This document shows positions 25,514 through 35,394 of a DNA stretch of 57,391 nucleotides, one piece after another (positions within the stretch are counted from its first letter, which is position 1; every line of letters starts with the position of its first letter). The translations under genes and the position numbers were made by a program. The stretch spans positions 1-57,391 of the forward strand of contig DAOUDW010000076.1 in NCBI GenBank assembly GCA_034430895.1, read 5' to 3'. This DNA is from WVZH01 sp034430895. Its GTDB lineage: Bacteria > Chloroflexota > Anaerolineae > Anaerolineales > E44-bin32. The notes below the pieces were generated by a model, which saw only the letters and a program-made list of their open reading frames with translations, searched no databases and was not told the origin of the DNA.

Positions 25514-25705
25514 CAGGAAGAGCTGCGGATTCAAATCCGCAACTTATCGGCACCGGATGCATATCCGGCGCCAACAACTTTACCGCTGGTTGCGTATAAC
25601 TATCCGCAACCGGTATCGGGTAGATATTTATATGCTGATCTTCTCTGGCTTCTATCCATCCTTCGACTGCGTTCGCTTCTCCGAAGCTCACTCCGCTCAG
25701 GATGA
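25514..25705. repeat. Partial composite repeats and a TCATCCTGAGCG-family copy
   Basis: Hairpins GCGGATT/AATCCGC and ACCGGAT/ATCCGG (25514-25570) are followed by a degenerate composite copy (GGTTGCGTATAACTATCCGC, 25588-25643) and an inverted TCATCCTGAGCG-family repeat (25659-25705). No gene is seen in 25354-25779. Confidence 0.6.
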
Positions 25706-25779
25706 TTAAATGAAAAGGGCTGCCGCATACCCCCACTCGACAGCCCCATATTACTTCTACGTTTTCAGGTTCGCAGGTC

Positions 25780-26400
25780 CTACGCCTGGCTCGGTTCGCG
25801 CTCCAGGCCCCGCGGGCGCTCCTCGCCCTCGAAGACATATCCGGGCCGCCAGGGCGTGCCCAGCGCATCCAGCAACCAGCGGTCCAGGCCCCACCAGCCG
25901 GCCGTTTTCCAGGCCAGCACCAGCAGTAAGGCCGTGGCCAGAAGCACGGGATTGGTGCTCACCGTACCCGAGAGCAGGTAGTTCATGTTCATAAAGCCGC
26001 CGAAAAAGGCGGCGATGCCCACGAAAACACCCAGGATTAAGCCGATTCCCACCAGGATTTCACCCCAGACGACCAGCTGGCTCCAGAACGAGGCATTAGG
26101 CAGCACCATGTTCTCCAAAAAAGCGGCGTACCAACCCTGCACATCCGGGTGATCGCCGCCCGTCTTCTGCAGCGCACCCTGAACGAATCCCGATACAGCC
26201 GCACCGGCATCGGTCCCCGTCCAGGCGGGATTTCCCAATTTACCCCAACCAGCGGAAAGCCACTGCCAGCCGGCATACAAGCGCAACGGGAGCCAGATCC
26301 AGGACCAGCGCACTTCGCCAAACAAGGCCTGTGCAATCTTGGGCTCCTCCACGCGCTTCACGTCTCTTCGTCGTCTCAATCCTTCCGTTATTGCGGACAT
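25780..26400 (-). CDS. DoxX-family membrane protein
   Basis: The 206-residue product has an N-terminal basic part and a four-helix DoxX/DoxD-like core: WLPLRLYAGWQWLSAGWGKL, then WGEILVGIGLILGVFVGIAAFFGGFMNMNYLLSG. DoxX-like proteins include the quinone-linked thiosulfate oxidoreductase subunit and many uncharacterised redox or resistance proteins. The exact role here is unknown. Start 26400 is chosen because GGAGG lies seven bases before it; a frame start at 26433 lies within an inverted repeat that may be an operator. Confidence 0.8.
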   Translation of the reverse strand: MSAITEGLRRRRDVKRVEEPKIAQALFGEVRWSWIWLPLRLYAGWQWLSAGWGKLGNPAWTGTDAGAAVSGFVQGALQKTGGDHPDVQGWYAAFLENMVLPNASFWSQLVVWGEILVGIGLILGVFVGIAAFFGGFMNMNYLLSGTVSTNPVLLATALLLVLAWKTAGWWGLDRWLLDALGTPWRPGYVFEGEERPRGLEREPSQA

Positions 26401-26412
26401 GCAAACCTCCAT

Positions 26413-26463
26413 ATTGCGAGATACTTGATACATTTTATCTTATTTCTCGCAATAAGTCTATGC
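26413..26463 (-). promoter_or_regulatory. Inverted repeat upstream of the DoxX gene, possible operator
   Basis: ATTGCGAGA (26413-26421) and TCTCGCAAT (26455-26463) are exact inverted arms separated by 33 bases of AT-rich sequence. They flank a likely promoter region (GATAAAAT on the minus strand). A repressor of the MarR or HxlR kind could bind here; no such gene is adjacent. Confidence 0.4.
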
Positions 26464-26492
26464 CCGCTTGCCGCGATCTAACATTCAACTTG

Positions 26493-27056
26493 TCAGAAGA
26501 ACAGGAGGTAGCGCGCCACCTTGTCCATGTACGCCTGATACGATTCGCCGTACTGCGCCAGACAGAGCTGCTCCTCCGCCACCGTGCGCAGGTGATTGAT
26601 GAAGACCAGCAGCACCCAGGCCAGTACCAGCAGCCACGAACCCACCGCCAGGCAGCAGCCCAGGAACATGAGCATCAAGCCCACAACCTGTGGGTGTCGT
26701 GAAATGCGATAGAGCCCAGCGACGACTGGCTGATCGAGCGGCGTCTGGCGATAGGTGATCAAAGCCCACACCATGCCGACGAACCCCAGTAGATACACGA
26801 TCCCCCCAATCACGAACACAGGATCACCCATCTTCAGCGGTGAAAAAATGAGCAAACCATAGACCAGCAGCACAGCGATAACACGCCCCACTTTCGCTAC
26901 CAGTTTCGCTCGCCCTTCGAATTTGGGCAGATCATACAACCGATCGACCACCTGGCGCGAAAAGATGGCCATCATCAAGCCAAACACCAGATAGAAGACC
27001 GCCAATGGCAGCCAGCCGTTCAGCCAGCCAAGTTCCAGTTCAGGGAAAAATTCCAT
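26493..27056 (-). CDS. Isoprenylcysteine methyltransferase-like membrane protein
   Basis: The 187-residue protein has about five membrane segments and the signature of the ICMT/PEMT/NnrU-like superfamily in the C-terminal half: GLYRISRHPQVVGLMLMFLG followed by RTVAEEQLCLAQYGESYQAYM and VARYLL. Such enzymes transfer a methyl group from S-adenosylmethionine to lipid or thiol acceptors. The substrate is not evident. It lies 92 bases before the DoxX gene on the same strand and is likely transcribed toward it. Confidence 0.75.
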   Translation of the reverse strand: MEFFPELELGWLNGWLPLAVFYLVFGLMMAIFSRQVVDRLYDLPKFEGRAKLVAKVGRVIAVLLVYGLLIFSPLKMGDPVFVIGGIVYLLGFVGMVWALITYRQTPLDQPVVAGLYRISRHPQVVGLMLMFLGCCLAVGSWLLVLAWVLLVFINHLRTVAEEQLCLAQYGESYQAYMDKVARYLLFF

Positions 27057-27264
27057 ATCGACCTCCCGTCGATTTCGTATTCCAAATTAACCAACGAAAA
27101 ACCTGCTTTTCACGCCGCATACCAGCACAGAAATCATGACAAGGAATATACAGACTTTCAACGGACGCAGAACGACCCACCCAGGTAACCTATACGAACG
27201 TCCAGTAGCCACACTTCGGTGTAAGTAGATTTTCGCTGGCGAAATACAGGAGCAACTGCACGAT

Positions 27265-27311
27265 GCAGAAAAATACTGCTGACCGTTCGACTTCGACGTT
27301 TCGAACGGTCA
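27265..27311 (-). terminator. Terminator after the rpiA-rpe-membrane protein group
   Basis: On the minus strand an 11-bp perfect stem (TGACCGTTCGA / TCGAACGGTCA, 27280-27311) is followed by GCAGTATTTTTC. It lies 28 bases after the stop at 27340 and would end the upstream minus-strand transcript. Confidence 0.55.
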
Positions 27312-27339
27312 TATTCAATCTACACTCCGTTATTTGTAT

Positions 27340-27861
27340 TTATTCGCCTTCCTCGATCTCAACGGTCGTGGATGTTTCCTCAACACGCTTTTTACCGAAT
27401 AGTCCCAGCGCATTGAGCAGCACCAGGACTCCGATGATCACGATAACGAGCGGCCAACCAACGGCGAAAAAGTCTTCGAAAGCCTCGCTCAGCTCGGTGA
27501 TCCCAATCACCAAGAGAATACCTCCCGGGATCAGCGGCCACCAGGAAGCTTTGCGATTCAGGGCCAGATCGATGACGTAGATCGCACAGAATCCCGCACC
27601 GAGTCCGATCTCTTCCATACCGCCGGTGATATCGAATGCACCTGCCACGATCCTGCCCAACCCCAAACCCAAAAGAATACAACTGGGGATGAGCAGTCCG
27701 TAAGCCCGGTTTTGAAAATACCAAGCCAGAAAGGCACCGCCGATCAACAACAAAATCACAGCATCACTTTCATCCTGCAGCAGTTTTGCGGCCATCAACA
27801 CAAGCCCCAAGACGATAAGGATCGCCCCCAAAATGATATTGTTCCGTTTCTTGCTATCCAT
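27340..27861 (-). CDS. Small LiaF/LiaI-type membrane protein
   Basis: The 173-residue protein starts at 27861 after GGAGGACAAA; the frame upstream of that shadows rpe. It has a charged N-terminus (MDSKKRNN), about five membrane helices in pairs (about 8-25, 30-48, 55-72, 95-115, 122-150) and an acidic C-terminal tail. The arrangement resembles the LiaI-LiaF-like transmembrane region of cell-envelope stress proteins. No enzymatic motif is seen. It follows rpe by about 100 bases in the same direction. Confidence 0.75.
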   Translation of the reverse strand: MDSKKRNNIILGAILIVLGLVLMAAKLLQDESDAVILLLIGGAFLAWYFQNRAYGLLIPSCILLGLGLGRIVAGAFDITGGMEEIGLGAGFCAIYVIDLALNRKASWWPLIPGGILLVIGITELSEAFEDFFAVGWPLVIVIIGVLVLLNALGLFGKKRVEETSTTVEIEEGE

Positions 27862-27958
27862 TTTGTCCTCCTCTCTGGATTGGCCCACATGAGCCATGAG
27901 ACTGCTAGATATATCTCCCCGGAAAACGATTCGCCTCGACCAAACAAAGGAGAGGTTC

Positions 27959-28630
27959 TTAGTCCGCTTCAGCCCCCTCGACGCTTGCGAGCAATGCGGC
28001 GATATTCTCCGCCACCGTGGCGCGTTGGTTGTAAACGCTCGAGCCAGAGACCAGCGCCCGTGCACCGGCAGCGACGATTTGCGGCGCCGTCGTAGTGTCG
28101 ACGCCGCCATCCACACCGATGGGGATCTCCAGGCCATCCGCGGCGAGCATTTCACGGATTTCACGAATCTTGGTCAACTGATCGAACAAGAAATCTTGCC
28201 CCCCAAATCCCGGATGGACAGTCATTACCTGAATGAGATCGACAAGATCGAATGCCTCCCGGATCACCGCAGCTGGCGTCTCCGGGCTGAGGGTAACGCC
28301 CGCCCTGACGCCGAGGGAACGGATCGATTCCAACGTGCCGCGCAGGTCGTCACAGGCTTCTTGATGGACGATCAAGCGATCGGCCCCAGCTTCGGCAAAC
28401 ACAGCCAGAAAACGATCCGGCTCGATGATCATGAGATGAACTTCCAGGGTCAGCGAAACCAGCGGTCGAATCGCCGCCACGACGCCGGGCCCGAAGGTGA
28501 TATTGGGGACAAATTGCCCATCCATCACGTCGATCTGAATCGCCTCGACGCCCGCCGCTTCCGCCTCGCGCGCCTGCTCCCCCAGACGAGCGAAATCCGC
28601 CGATAAAATCGAAGGGACGATTCGGACCAT
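27959..28630 (-). CDS. rpe: Ribulose-phosphate 3-epimerase
   Basis: The 223-residue TIM-barrel enzyme interconverts ribulose 5-phosphate and xylulose 5-phosphate in the pentose phosphate pathway. Diagnostic segments are VPSILSADFARL near the N-terminus, IDVMDGQFVPNITFGP, LEVHLMI, VMTVHPGFGGQDF, VDGGVD and the phosphate-binding GSSVY. The start 28630 has AGGAG eight bases before it and leaves four bases after the rpiA stop, so both are one operon. Confidence 0.95.
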   Translation of the reverse strand: MVRIVPSILSADFARLGEQAREAEAAGVEAIQIDVMDGQFVPNITFGPGVVAAIRPLVSLTLEVHLMIIEPDRFLAVFAEAGADRLIVHQEACDDLRGTLESIRSLGVRAGVTLSPETPAAVIREAFDLVDLIQVMTVHPGFGGQDFLFDQLTKIREIREMLAADGLEIPIGVDGGVDTTTAPQIVAAGARALVSGSSVYNQRATVAENIAALLASVEGAEAD

Positions 28631-28634
28631 CTGG

Positions 28635-29351
28635 TTACTCTCCTCGTCTTTTCGTCGAGGAGGCATGGATGTGCCGCACGCCATCCCCGCCCGCCACGAT
28701 CACGTCGGTCGCCAGATCAAGGAAGATGCCATGCTCCACGATTCCGGCGCGTTGCTTCAGGCGTCGATCGAGTAAATTGAGATCGTTGATGGGACCAAAT
28801 TTGCAATCCAGAATGAAATTTCCCTCGTCGGTTCGATAGGCAGCGCCCTTTTCCCCACTGCGCCGTTCAACCTCGGCGCCCAACGTCTCCAGGTACTCCA
28901 CGTGAGTTTGCCAGCCGAGCGGGATAACCTCGATCGGTACCGCCCAGAGTGTTCCGAGCATGGGAGAGAGTTTTCGCTCATCGACGATGATAATCTCTCT
29001 CCGGCTGACCTGGGCGATGATTTTTTCCCACAACAGCGCGCCACCGCCGCCCTTGATCAAATTAAGCTGCGGATCCACTTCGTCAGCGCCGTCGATGGTC
29101 AGGTCGATCGCCGGATGGTCGTCCAGAGTCGTCAACGGAACCCCCAGCTTAACTGCCTCCCTTTGAATGAACCGCGAGCAAGGGATACCCACGATGTCCT
29201 TCAATTCCCCCGCATGCAATTTCGCGGCGATACCCTCCAACGCACACAGCGCCGTGCTCCCCGATCCCAATCCGACTACCATCCCGGATTCGATAAAATC
29301 CATCGCCTGTTCCGCAGCCATTTGCTTATATTGCTTGAATTCTTTGCTCAC
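28635..29351 (-). CDS. rpiA: Ribose-5-phosphate isomerase A
   Basis: The 238-residue enzyme converts ribulose 5-phosphate to ribose 5-phosphate. Family motifs are GLGSGSTA, DLTIDGADEVDP, LIKGGGGALLWEKI and the catalytic region VDERKLSPMLG; the C-terminal domain with GEKGAAYRTDEGNFILDC is complete. The start is either GTG 29351 (preferred, AGGATTAG before it) or TTG 29369. Downstream rpe follows immediately, so two steps of the non-oxidative branch are coregulated. Confidence 0.95.
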   Translation of the reverse strand: MSKEFKQYKQMAAEQAMDFIESGMVVGLGSGSTALCALEGIAAKLHAGELKDIVGIPCSRFIQREAVKLGVPLTTLDDHPAIDLTIDGADEVDPQLNLIKGGGGALLWEKIIAQVSRREIIIVDERKLSPMLGTLWAVPIEVIPLGWQTHVEYLETLGAEVERRSGEKGAAYRTDEGNFILDCKFGPINDLNLLDRRLKQRAGIVEHGIFLDLATDVIVAGGDGVRHIHASSTKRRGE

Positions 29352-29667
29352 CTGGTCTAATCCTGTCAACAGTTATGTCTTGGATCAAGCAATTGCCATC
29401 AACGCTCTATCCTATCAGAATTAACCTCACTTGTGACCGATAGTTTTGCCCCTTTTTTTCGTGTCGAAACACCAAATCCGATACTTCCAAGAGTCATTCA
29501 ATAGCTTTCTTCCAGATCCGCTTTGCATCATCCCCCGCAGGCTTTCGAGTGTAGATCCCAATGTCGCTTTTCTCGGCGGCCTGCACGTTGGTCTATCAAG
29601 ATAAAGATCATCCAGCCAAAGCGCGAAGCTCCACGAGTGGTTACGACATATTACGCTTTCATTCGTT
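29352..29667. other. Intergenic region, no gene or clear signal
   Basis: Between the end of the large membrane protein (29668, minus) and rpiA. Two short overlapping open frames on opposite strands look spurious. A poly-T run (TTTTTTT, about 29454-29460) lies here without a strong stem. Confidence 0.4.
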
Positions 29668-32600
29668 TCACTCCCACGATTCCAGGATCTCGAGCCACTC
29701 TTGTGATTGCGCGATGATTTGCTCCCGTTTTCGTTCAATGATTACGGCCACCGATACCAGAACCACCCCCAAACCGAGAGTGATGATCCATCTTTGTACT
29801 TCATAAACATGGATCAGTACGATTACCTGGGCCACAATATTGAGTACAATCGCCCCCAGGCCCAGTAGAAACGGCTCTTTTCGGCGATTTGCGGCACCCC
29901 ACCAGAGAACCAGCAGTCCTTCAAGCAGTAACAACAGGAAATAGGCAAAACCCTCTGCTCCGTTAAGCGATTGCGTAAACGAAGAAATCAGGATTACTGC
30001 AAAGCCAAACGCCTCAACGATTGTCCCCAACCGAGCTTGGTTATTGCGGCGTTCGAGATGTCCAATAAATGCGAAATACAGGCCGGCAGGGATCGCGTAA
30101 CTCTGTAACTGCGTTATCCCTTGATCGAACAAAACCAGCGTCCAGGCGATTTCCAGCATCGCCACCCCCAGATAACTTAGGCGTATGATCCGTTTCCAAT
30201 AGGCATGGGATAAGTAAGTGGCACCTGCAAATATCAACGAGACGACAGCGGCCAGGCGCTGCGAGCTATGCTGCATCAATGTGCCGAACACCGCAAGCGT
30301 TGGCAGTGTTAAAGCCAAGGCCATCAATGGATCGATCCAAATGACGAACTTGCGCTTGTTTTGCCATCGGGCTCTATCAACCATTTCCAAAATCACAGCG
30401 AAAAGGTAAACACCGTATCCAATCCCTGCAAGCCATGCCAGAGCAGATGCAAGTGGCATTCCCGTCCAGGCAAGTCTGAAACCGGTAGCCAGGAGCAAGT
30501 AAGCCAGCGAACCGCAGGCAAGAATTCGTTCATTCCAAAGCATGCCAAGCATACCCAGCAGGACTGCGTTCGAAATGGCAATGATGATTGTTGTATCGAT
30601 CCCTCGCAGTGCCAGAAGCTGCCAAACAATAAGATCATAGATTGTCCAGAGAAAGAACGGCTGCCCCCACGACGGCGTGAGTAAATCATTGATAATACGC
30701 TGTCTTTGGACTCCTCCCTCCTTGGGCTGGCCGTCCAGGACTCGTTTGGTTTTTCGCCGAAGCCACAATCCACTCAACGCTGCGACCCACATCAGGCATG
30801 TGAGAGGCAGCGTGATGTAATGGGCTGGGACCCAACCGGGTAATAGCGACAACACCGGAATTACCGCAAGATGAATTACGATGATTCCCGGATAGAGCCA
30901 GAAGAAATTACGGAAGATTACGGCAGAGAGAAAATATGTTGCTGCCGCAGCCAGCAAGGTTATCGTTAGCGGCGCCGAGTCGCCATATGAAATCACACAC
31001 ATGTAAACACTCAACACATAAGCGAGGAGATAAAAAGGCATGCACGGACGCTTGAATGAAGTGATAAAACTACGCAAATCGGTGATCCCTAGCTCAGCGC
31101 GTTGGAACACATACCTCCCAAGCACGATGTAGGCGATGATCAAAGGCAGCCACCCTAATCCGTACCAATCTGGATGCAACGAGGAAAGAGTCAATCCCAA
31201 ATGGTACGCGACGGCCGCAAGCCATGCCGCCGGGTAGATAAATAGAGATTCACGAAAGAGTAAGGCGGAAAGTGCATAGAGAACCACCCCGGAAATATCG
31301 ACGCCTATCGCAAGCTGTTTCTCAGCGCTCGCCACCAGCAGTGCAATCGCGCTGAGGGTATAACCGACTGCGAAGAACGGAAGCGCAAAGGATGATACTT
31401 TCTCCTGCCCCATTCTCAGCTTACGATCCAGCAACCAACCAGTCATCACATAAATAAACGCCATCCCCATGAAGACCCCTGCGATCCACACATCCACCAA
31501 CTTCTGGTGATATTCCAACGTTAGTAAGGCGACAATCGGAAGCAACGCTGCGGTGAGATACAGCCAAAATGCCCGGCGGAAGAGGTAGGCTGAAATCGCG
31601 TAAACAAACGCATCCAACGCAAGCGCTGTGATTCCCAGGACTTGATTATCGAAAGTTGCTACAGTCCCAAGCACCGTCAGGGCATATCCGGCGAAATAGA
31701 AAGGCCAGGCATAATCAGATTTCACCCGGTTGATCAACCATCCAACCATCACGTAGATTGGCGCCAAGATCACTAACGCCATACCTCGCCAGGCATAAGA
31801 GATTGTGTGGTATTTCAGCAATTCCACCAACCATATTGGGAAACCAATGCAGAAAACGATGAGAAAAGTGCAATTCGCGATACGACGCAACTCTGTGTCC
31901 GCTTTCTCCCAGATAAAGCCAATCAAATCATCAAACGAATGATGCCTGCCAATGTGTACGAGCATCTGAGACACAGCCCCAATGATCAAGAAAACACCAA
32001 ACGTATATAGAAAGACCGGGCGATTCTGCATCGACCAGATCAATGCGAAGCTGCCAAGGGCATACCCAAAGAAGTACGGCCCATGAGCATAACGGATCTC
32101 GCGTCGGTCAAGAATGAACCCGATCCCGAGCAGAAGCACGGACAGTCCCATCCAAATCCATGCAAATTCTGCCTGGCGAAGTTCAGGCCCATAGGCGATC
32201 CAAGATAATGTTGTGGGGAAGAATGATAACCCGGCAGCGACAAATGCAAGCCACCTTTTTTGGTACAGGTAGGCCGTGAAAGTAGCCAGACCAATAACCA
32301 GCCCTTGTGCAAGGATCGGCAACAACAGTCTTTCCGTTTGACTTGCGAAGAATGCTGCAACAGTGTCTGGGATTGTCAGCGTCAAGCACAGACCCGACAA
32401 CCCGATACTGACACCCTGCAACGGAATACGAAAGATACCACCAGCGTCGGCATCTTTTTCACCCAAATGCACCAACCAGCGGTCGATGAACACATAGACA
32501 TAAGCCAAGCCAACCCACATAATCGGATGATAAATCCTTGGGACATTGAACAACGTGAGCGACTGCCCGAAAGCGATCGGAAACGTCACTGCGACCGCCC

Positions 32601-35394
32601 AGGCAAACATACCTTCCTTGGACCGCAACGCATTGAAAAGCCACAAGCCCGATACGATCAGCGGTGTCACGAAACCAACCCAGGGAACATCGAGTTCATA
32701 GAATCCAAACCGTCCAAGCATCGAACCCATCACGGCAAAGGCCGCAATGGTGTATCCAATGGCATGTACGGGTAAGGCGACTTGCTTATCGTATTTGTCC
32801 AGCAGGAGTGCGATGGGGGTATATCCCAAACTCGCCAGGAGTGCATATACCAGAGAATATGCGTGTGTAGTCAGAGGAGAGATGTCCAGGCACAAATAAA
32901 CAGGCAAGAAGAATAGTAGCGCTGCGACGAACATATCCTCCACTCGCCTATATAGAAGCGCTAATGTGGCTGCCACGATTACTACGAGATACAGCGAGAA
33001 GATCAACGCCCAGCGCTCTCCGTATGAAATGAAGACACTGCTGATGACGAGCGGATAAGCGAGCGTATGAGGAGTAATTCGATAATCTCCATTTCGTCTC
33101 CGTAACAACTCGCCTATACCCACGTACATTAACCCAAGTCCTGCAAGCGCCGTCCCCAACCATTCTAGTTTGAGCACACTTCCCCACCAGGCGATGCACA
33201 GGAATATCGGCACCAACAATCCCACTGGCCACAGGAAGAACGTTGTAACCAACCACGATGGTAACCCCGTCAGGTGTTCTGACACACCAAACAAGGACCT
33301 GCGTTCATGGAGGATGGCTGAAACGAAATAAAAGACGATCATCCCCCCCAGCGCGACGAGGGTCGGCCCGTTGCGCCATGAATCGAAATTGATGACGTAA
33401 TGAGCCGCCAGGCCCAAGAGTGCGGCTGGCGCAAGGCCATGAGTGCATCGGTTCAATCCGGCTACATATCGCGCCGCACTACGCAATGTGGTCGCCAACC
33501 CCACATACGCCAAAGCCAATCCCACCCATGCAACCATCAACCAGGCGGCGGCCTGTATCACCTGGTTATCTTGAAATATTTGATCGAGTGCCAACGAGAA
33601 CGGCACGACGAATAACCCGCTGCCGAATAAAACCAGGATCGGGCATTGATCGAGGTAGGCATTCCAGCCCAGCAAGAACGACACCAGCGATAACGCCACG
33701 ACCGCCGCCCAACGGTCTATCAATAAACTCGCAAATCCTGCAACAGCGGCGAAACCAACCAATAACCACTGTGCGTAGCGCAACGCCAGAAGGCTATTTT
33801 TTTCAAAATCTGTTTCCTCCTTCCATCTACGCGATGCGGTTTGACGAGTGAAAGCAAAGAGGATGGCTAACATACCCGCTGCTGTGGCGTACCATTCATT
33901 GGGAATATCCACCAAGCGCAAGAACGACACATAGGTGCCGACAGATGTCCACACGGCACCATGCGCGTAAAGCGCATCCGGAAAATCCCGGGCCAGCAAG
34001 CCAAAACCGATCGTTGCGAACAGGTAAGTAATCGTCTGCCCGAACATCGATCGGCCTGGGACGAAAAGAATAAGGACAATGCAGGCAAGCAAGACCAACT
34101 GTGCTATACGTTTCACCGCAAGTCCAAGCTCCCGCCATTCAACCCCGCGAGAGTTCAATTCCACCGCCGTTCGAACCATCAAAGGCCCAGAAAGTGCAAG
34201 CACTGCGATCTGCCATTCGAGTGGTAGGCGCAGCAATCGCGAAAAAGACAGGAGCGTGCTGATCACACCAACCAGCATGATGTACCCAAAGAATTCAGCT
34301 CGTAGACGGAGCGCCGTGAAAATATAAATGAGAGTACAGAATAGAGAGGCTAAGAACCAGTAAGTGGTCACATCTACGTACTCGGCAAGCCCACCGAACT
34401 GATAAACGGCTGCAAAATCCACAGCCAGTAAAAGCGATCCCACGCCCGTCAGAACACCGCCGGCGACCGGCAATTTAAGTCGTGTGCGCACTTGCCAGCC
34501 CGCCACAAAGAAAATGGTGGGGACGGAGTAGATGAATAGCAGCTGAATGAACGATGGAAAGATGTCCCAAAAACTGATCACCAACACCGCAGCCGAGACC
34601 ACGATCATGAAAGCACCTAGATAAAGTAAACCTCGCAGCAATCTTCCAGAGACCACCAATTGCCAGGTTTTTTGCCACCATTTCGCCCAATCGATCTTCG
34701 GTATCCCATACTCGGGACGTGATGCAGGCTCTGGAAGCACCTTGCTTTCCTTGACCGGCGATGCGATGACCTGTGCAGCCTGGCCCGCGACTCGTGCGGG
34801 AGATGCCGATAGGGCATTACGTGCACTTTCCAGGGTGTCGTACAACGCCCGCCACACATGAGTGTCGATTTGAGGACTTTTTCGCCAGGAAGGCAGTCGC
34901 TGGACGATGAAATCGATCACGCCCTCCTCATTCATCGCTTCGAGTGTCACCTGCGGGTCTGTATGCTTCTCCCGTATATCCTTTACCTTCTGCGCCAGGA
35001 AATCATGTACGGCATTCGAGATAGAATGCTCGAGCCATCCCCGCTGAACCCAACCCGGCAGCAGATCAAGGGTAGCCTCGATGCCGCGGAGATATTCGAT
35101 CTCATCCTGTGAAAGTGGCTCCTGAGAAGGCTTGTCTGAGATAATATCTTCGGAGTCCATGCGCGGCTTCGCGGTTATGGACTCTTGTTTAGATTCGAAT
35201 TCACGCTTTGCAGCATCACGAAGCTGTAAAAAGGTTTTACTCTCCAACGATGAGGCGTTGTCTTCAAGCCAGGTAAGTAGGAACTCGTAATTCTCTCGCG
35301 ATTTTAATTCCCCCCAGGTCAGGGATAGCTTACCGCAAGAACTGCATCGGATAAACTCGCTATCTAAATCGTGTCCGCATTCAGGGCATTTCAT
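29668..35394 (-). CDS. 1908-aa zinc-ribbon polytopic membrane protein
   Basis: The protein begins with a zinc ribbon, CPEC (3-6) and CSSC (17-20), then a soluble charged region to about residue 235. From about 240 to the end nearly all of the chain is membrane helices, several dozen, grouped into degenerate repeats. Examples of repeat starts are PFYFAGYALTVLG, PFFAVGYTLSAIA and PFYLLAYVLSVYM, each followed by a VYAISAYLFR or YALSALLFR type segment. Few charged residues are conserved and I see no catalytic motif. It resembles the very large SCO7613-like or DUF2339-like membrane proteins of Actinobacteria and Chloroflexota only in style. GAGGTC precedes ATG 35394. Confidence 0.85.
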   Translation of the reverse strand: MKCPECGHDLDSEFIRCSSCGKLSLTWGELKSRENYEFLLTWLEDNASSLESKTFLQLRDAAKREFESKQESITAKPRMDSEDIISDKPSQEPLSQDEIEYLRGIEATLDLLPGWVQRGWLEHSISNAVHDFLAQKVKDIREKHTDPQVTLEAMNEEGVIDFIVQRLPSWRKSPQIDTHVWRALYDTLESARNALSASPARVAGQAAQVIASPVKESKVLPEPASRPEYGIPKIDWAKWWQKTWQLVVSGRLLRGLLYLGAFMIVVSAAVLVISFWDIFPSFIQLLFIYSVPTIFFVAGWQVRTRLKLPVAGGVLTGVGSLLLAVDFAAVYQFGGLAEYVDVTTYWFLASLFCTLIYIFTALRLRAEFFGYIMLVGVISTLLSFSRLLRLPLEWQIAVLALSGPLMVRTAVELNSRGVEWRELGLAVKRIAQLVLLACIVLILFVPGRSMFGQTITYLFATIGFGLLARDFPDALYAHGAVWTSVGTYVSFLRLVDIPNEWYATAAGMLAILFAFTRQTASRRWKEETDFEKNSLLALRYAQWLLVGFAAVAGFASLLIDRWAAVVALSLVSFLLGWNAYLDQCPILVLFGSGLFVVPFSLALDQIFQDNQVIQAAAWLMVAWVGLALAYVGLATTLRSAARYVAGLNRCTHGLAPAALLGLAAHYVINFDSWRNGPTLVALGGMIVFYFVSAILHERRSLFGVSEHLTGLPSWLVTTFFLWPVGLLVPIFLCIAWWGSVLKLEWLGTALAGLGLMYVGIGELLRRRNGDYRITPHTLAYPLVISSVFISYGERWALIFSLYLVVIVAATLALLYRRVEDMFVAALLFFLPVYLCLDISPLTTHAYSLVYALLASLGYTPIALLLDKYDKQVALPVHAIGYTIAAFAVMGSMLGRFGFYELDVPWVGFVTPLIVSGLWLFNALRSKEGMFAWAVAVTFPIAFGQSLTLFNVPRIYHPIMWVGLAYVYVFIDRWLVHLGEKDADAGGIFRIPLQGVSIGLSGLCLTLTIPDTVAAFFASQTERLLLPILAQGLVIGLATFTAYLYQKRWLAFVAAGLSFFPTTLSWIAYGPELRQAEFAWIWMGLSVLLLGIGFILDRREIRYAHGPYFFGYALGSFALIWSMQNRPVFLYTFGVFLIIGAVSQMLVHIGRHHSFDDLIGFIWEKADTELRRIANCTFLIVFCIGFPIWLVELLKYHTISYAWRGMALVILAPIYVMVGWLINRVKSDYAWPFYFAGYALTVLGTVATFDNQVLGITALALDAFVYAISAYLFRRAFWLYLTAALLPIVALLTLEYHQKLVDVWIAGVFMGMAFIYVMTGWLLDRKLRMGQEKVSSFALPFFAVGYTLSAIALLVASAEKQLAIGVDISGVVLYALSALLFRESLFIYPAAWLAAVAYHLGLTLSSLHPDWYGLGWLPLIIAYIVLGRYVFQRAELGITDLRSFITSFKRPCMPFYLLAYVLSVYMCVISYGDSAPLTITLLAAAATYFLSAVIFRNFFWLYPGIIVIHLAVIPVLSLLPGWVPAHYITLPLTCLMWVAALSGLWLRRKTKRVLDGQPKEGGVQRQRIINDLLTPSWGQPFFLWTIYDLIVWQLLALRGIDTTIIIAISNAVLLGMLGMLWNERILACGSLAYLLLATGFRLAWTGMPLASALAWLAGIGYGVYLFAVILEMVDRARWQNKRKFVIWIDPLMALALTLPTLAVFGTLMQHSSQRLAAVVSLIFAGATYLSHAYWKRIIRLSYLGVAMLEIAWTLVLFDQGITQLQSYAIPAGLYFAFIGHLERRNNQARLGTIVEAFGFAVILISSFTQSLNGAEGFAYFLLLLLEGLLVLWWGAANRRKEPFLLGLGAIVLNIVAQVIVLIHVYEVQRWIITLGLGVVLVSVAVIIERKREQIIAQSQEWLEILESWE

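Noticed and set aside
25351..25705. CRISPR array
   Set aside because: The repeats are of unequal length and spacing with no regular spacer units.
27862..28164. N-terminal extension of the small membrane protein into rpe
   Set aside because: Antisense-like Arg/Ser-rich residues that shadow the rpe frame; the ATG at 27861 has a clear ribosome-binding site.
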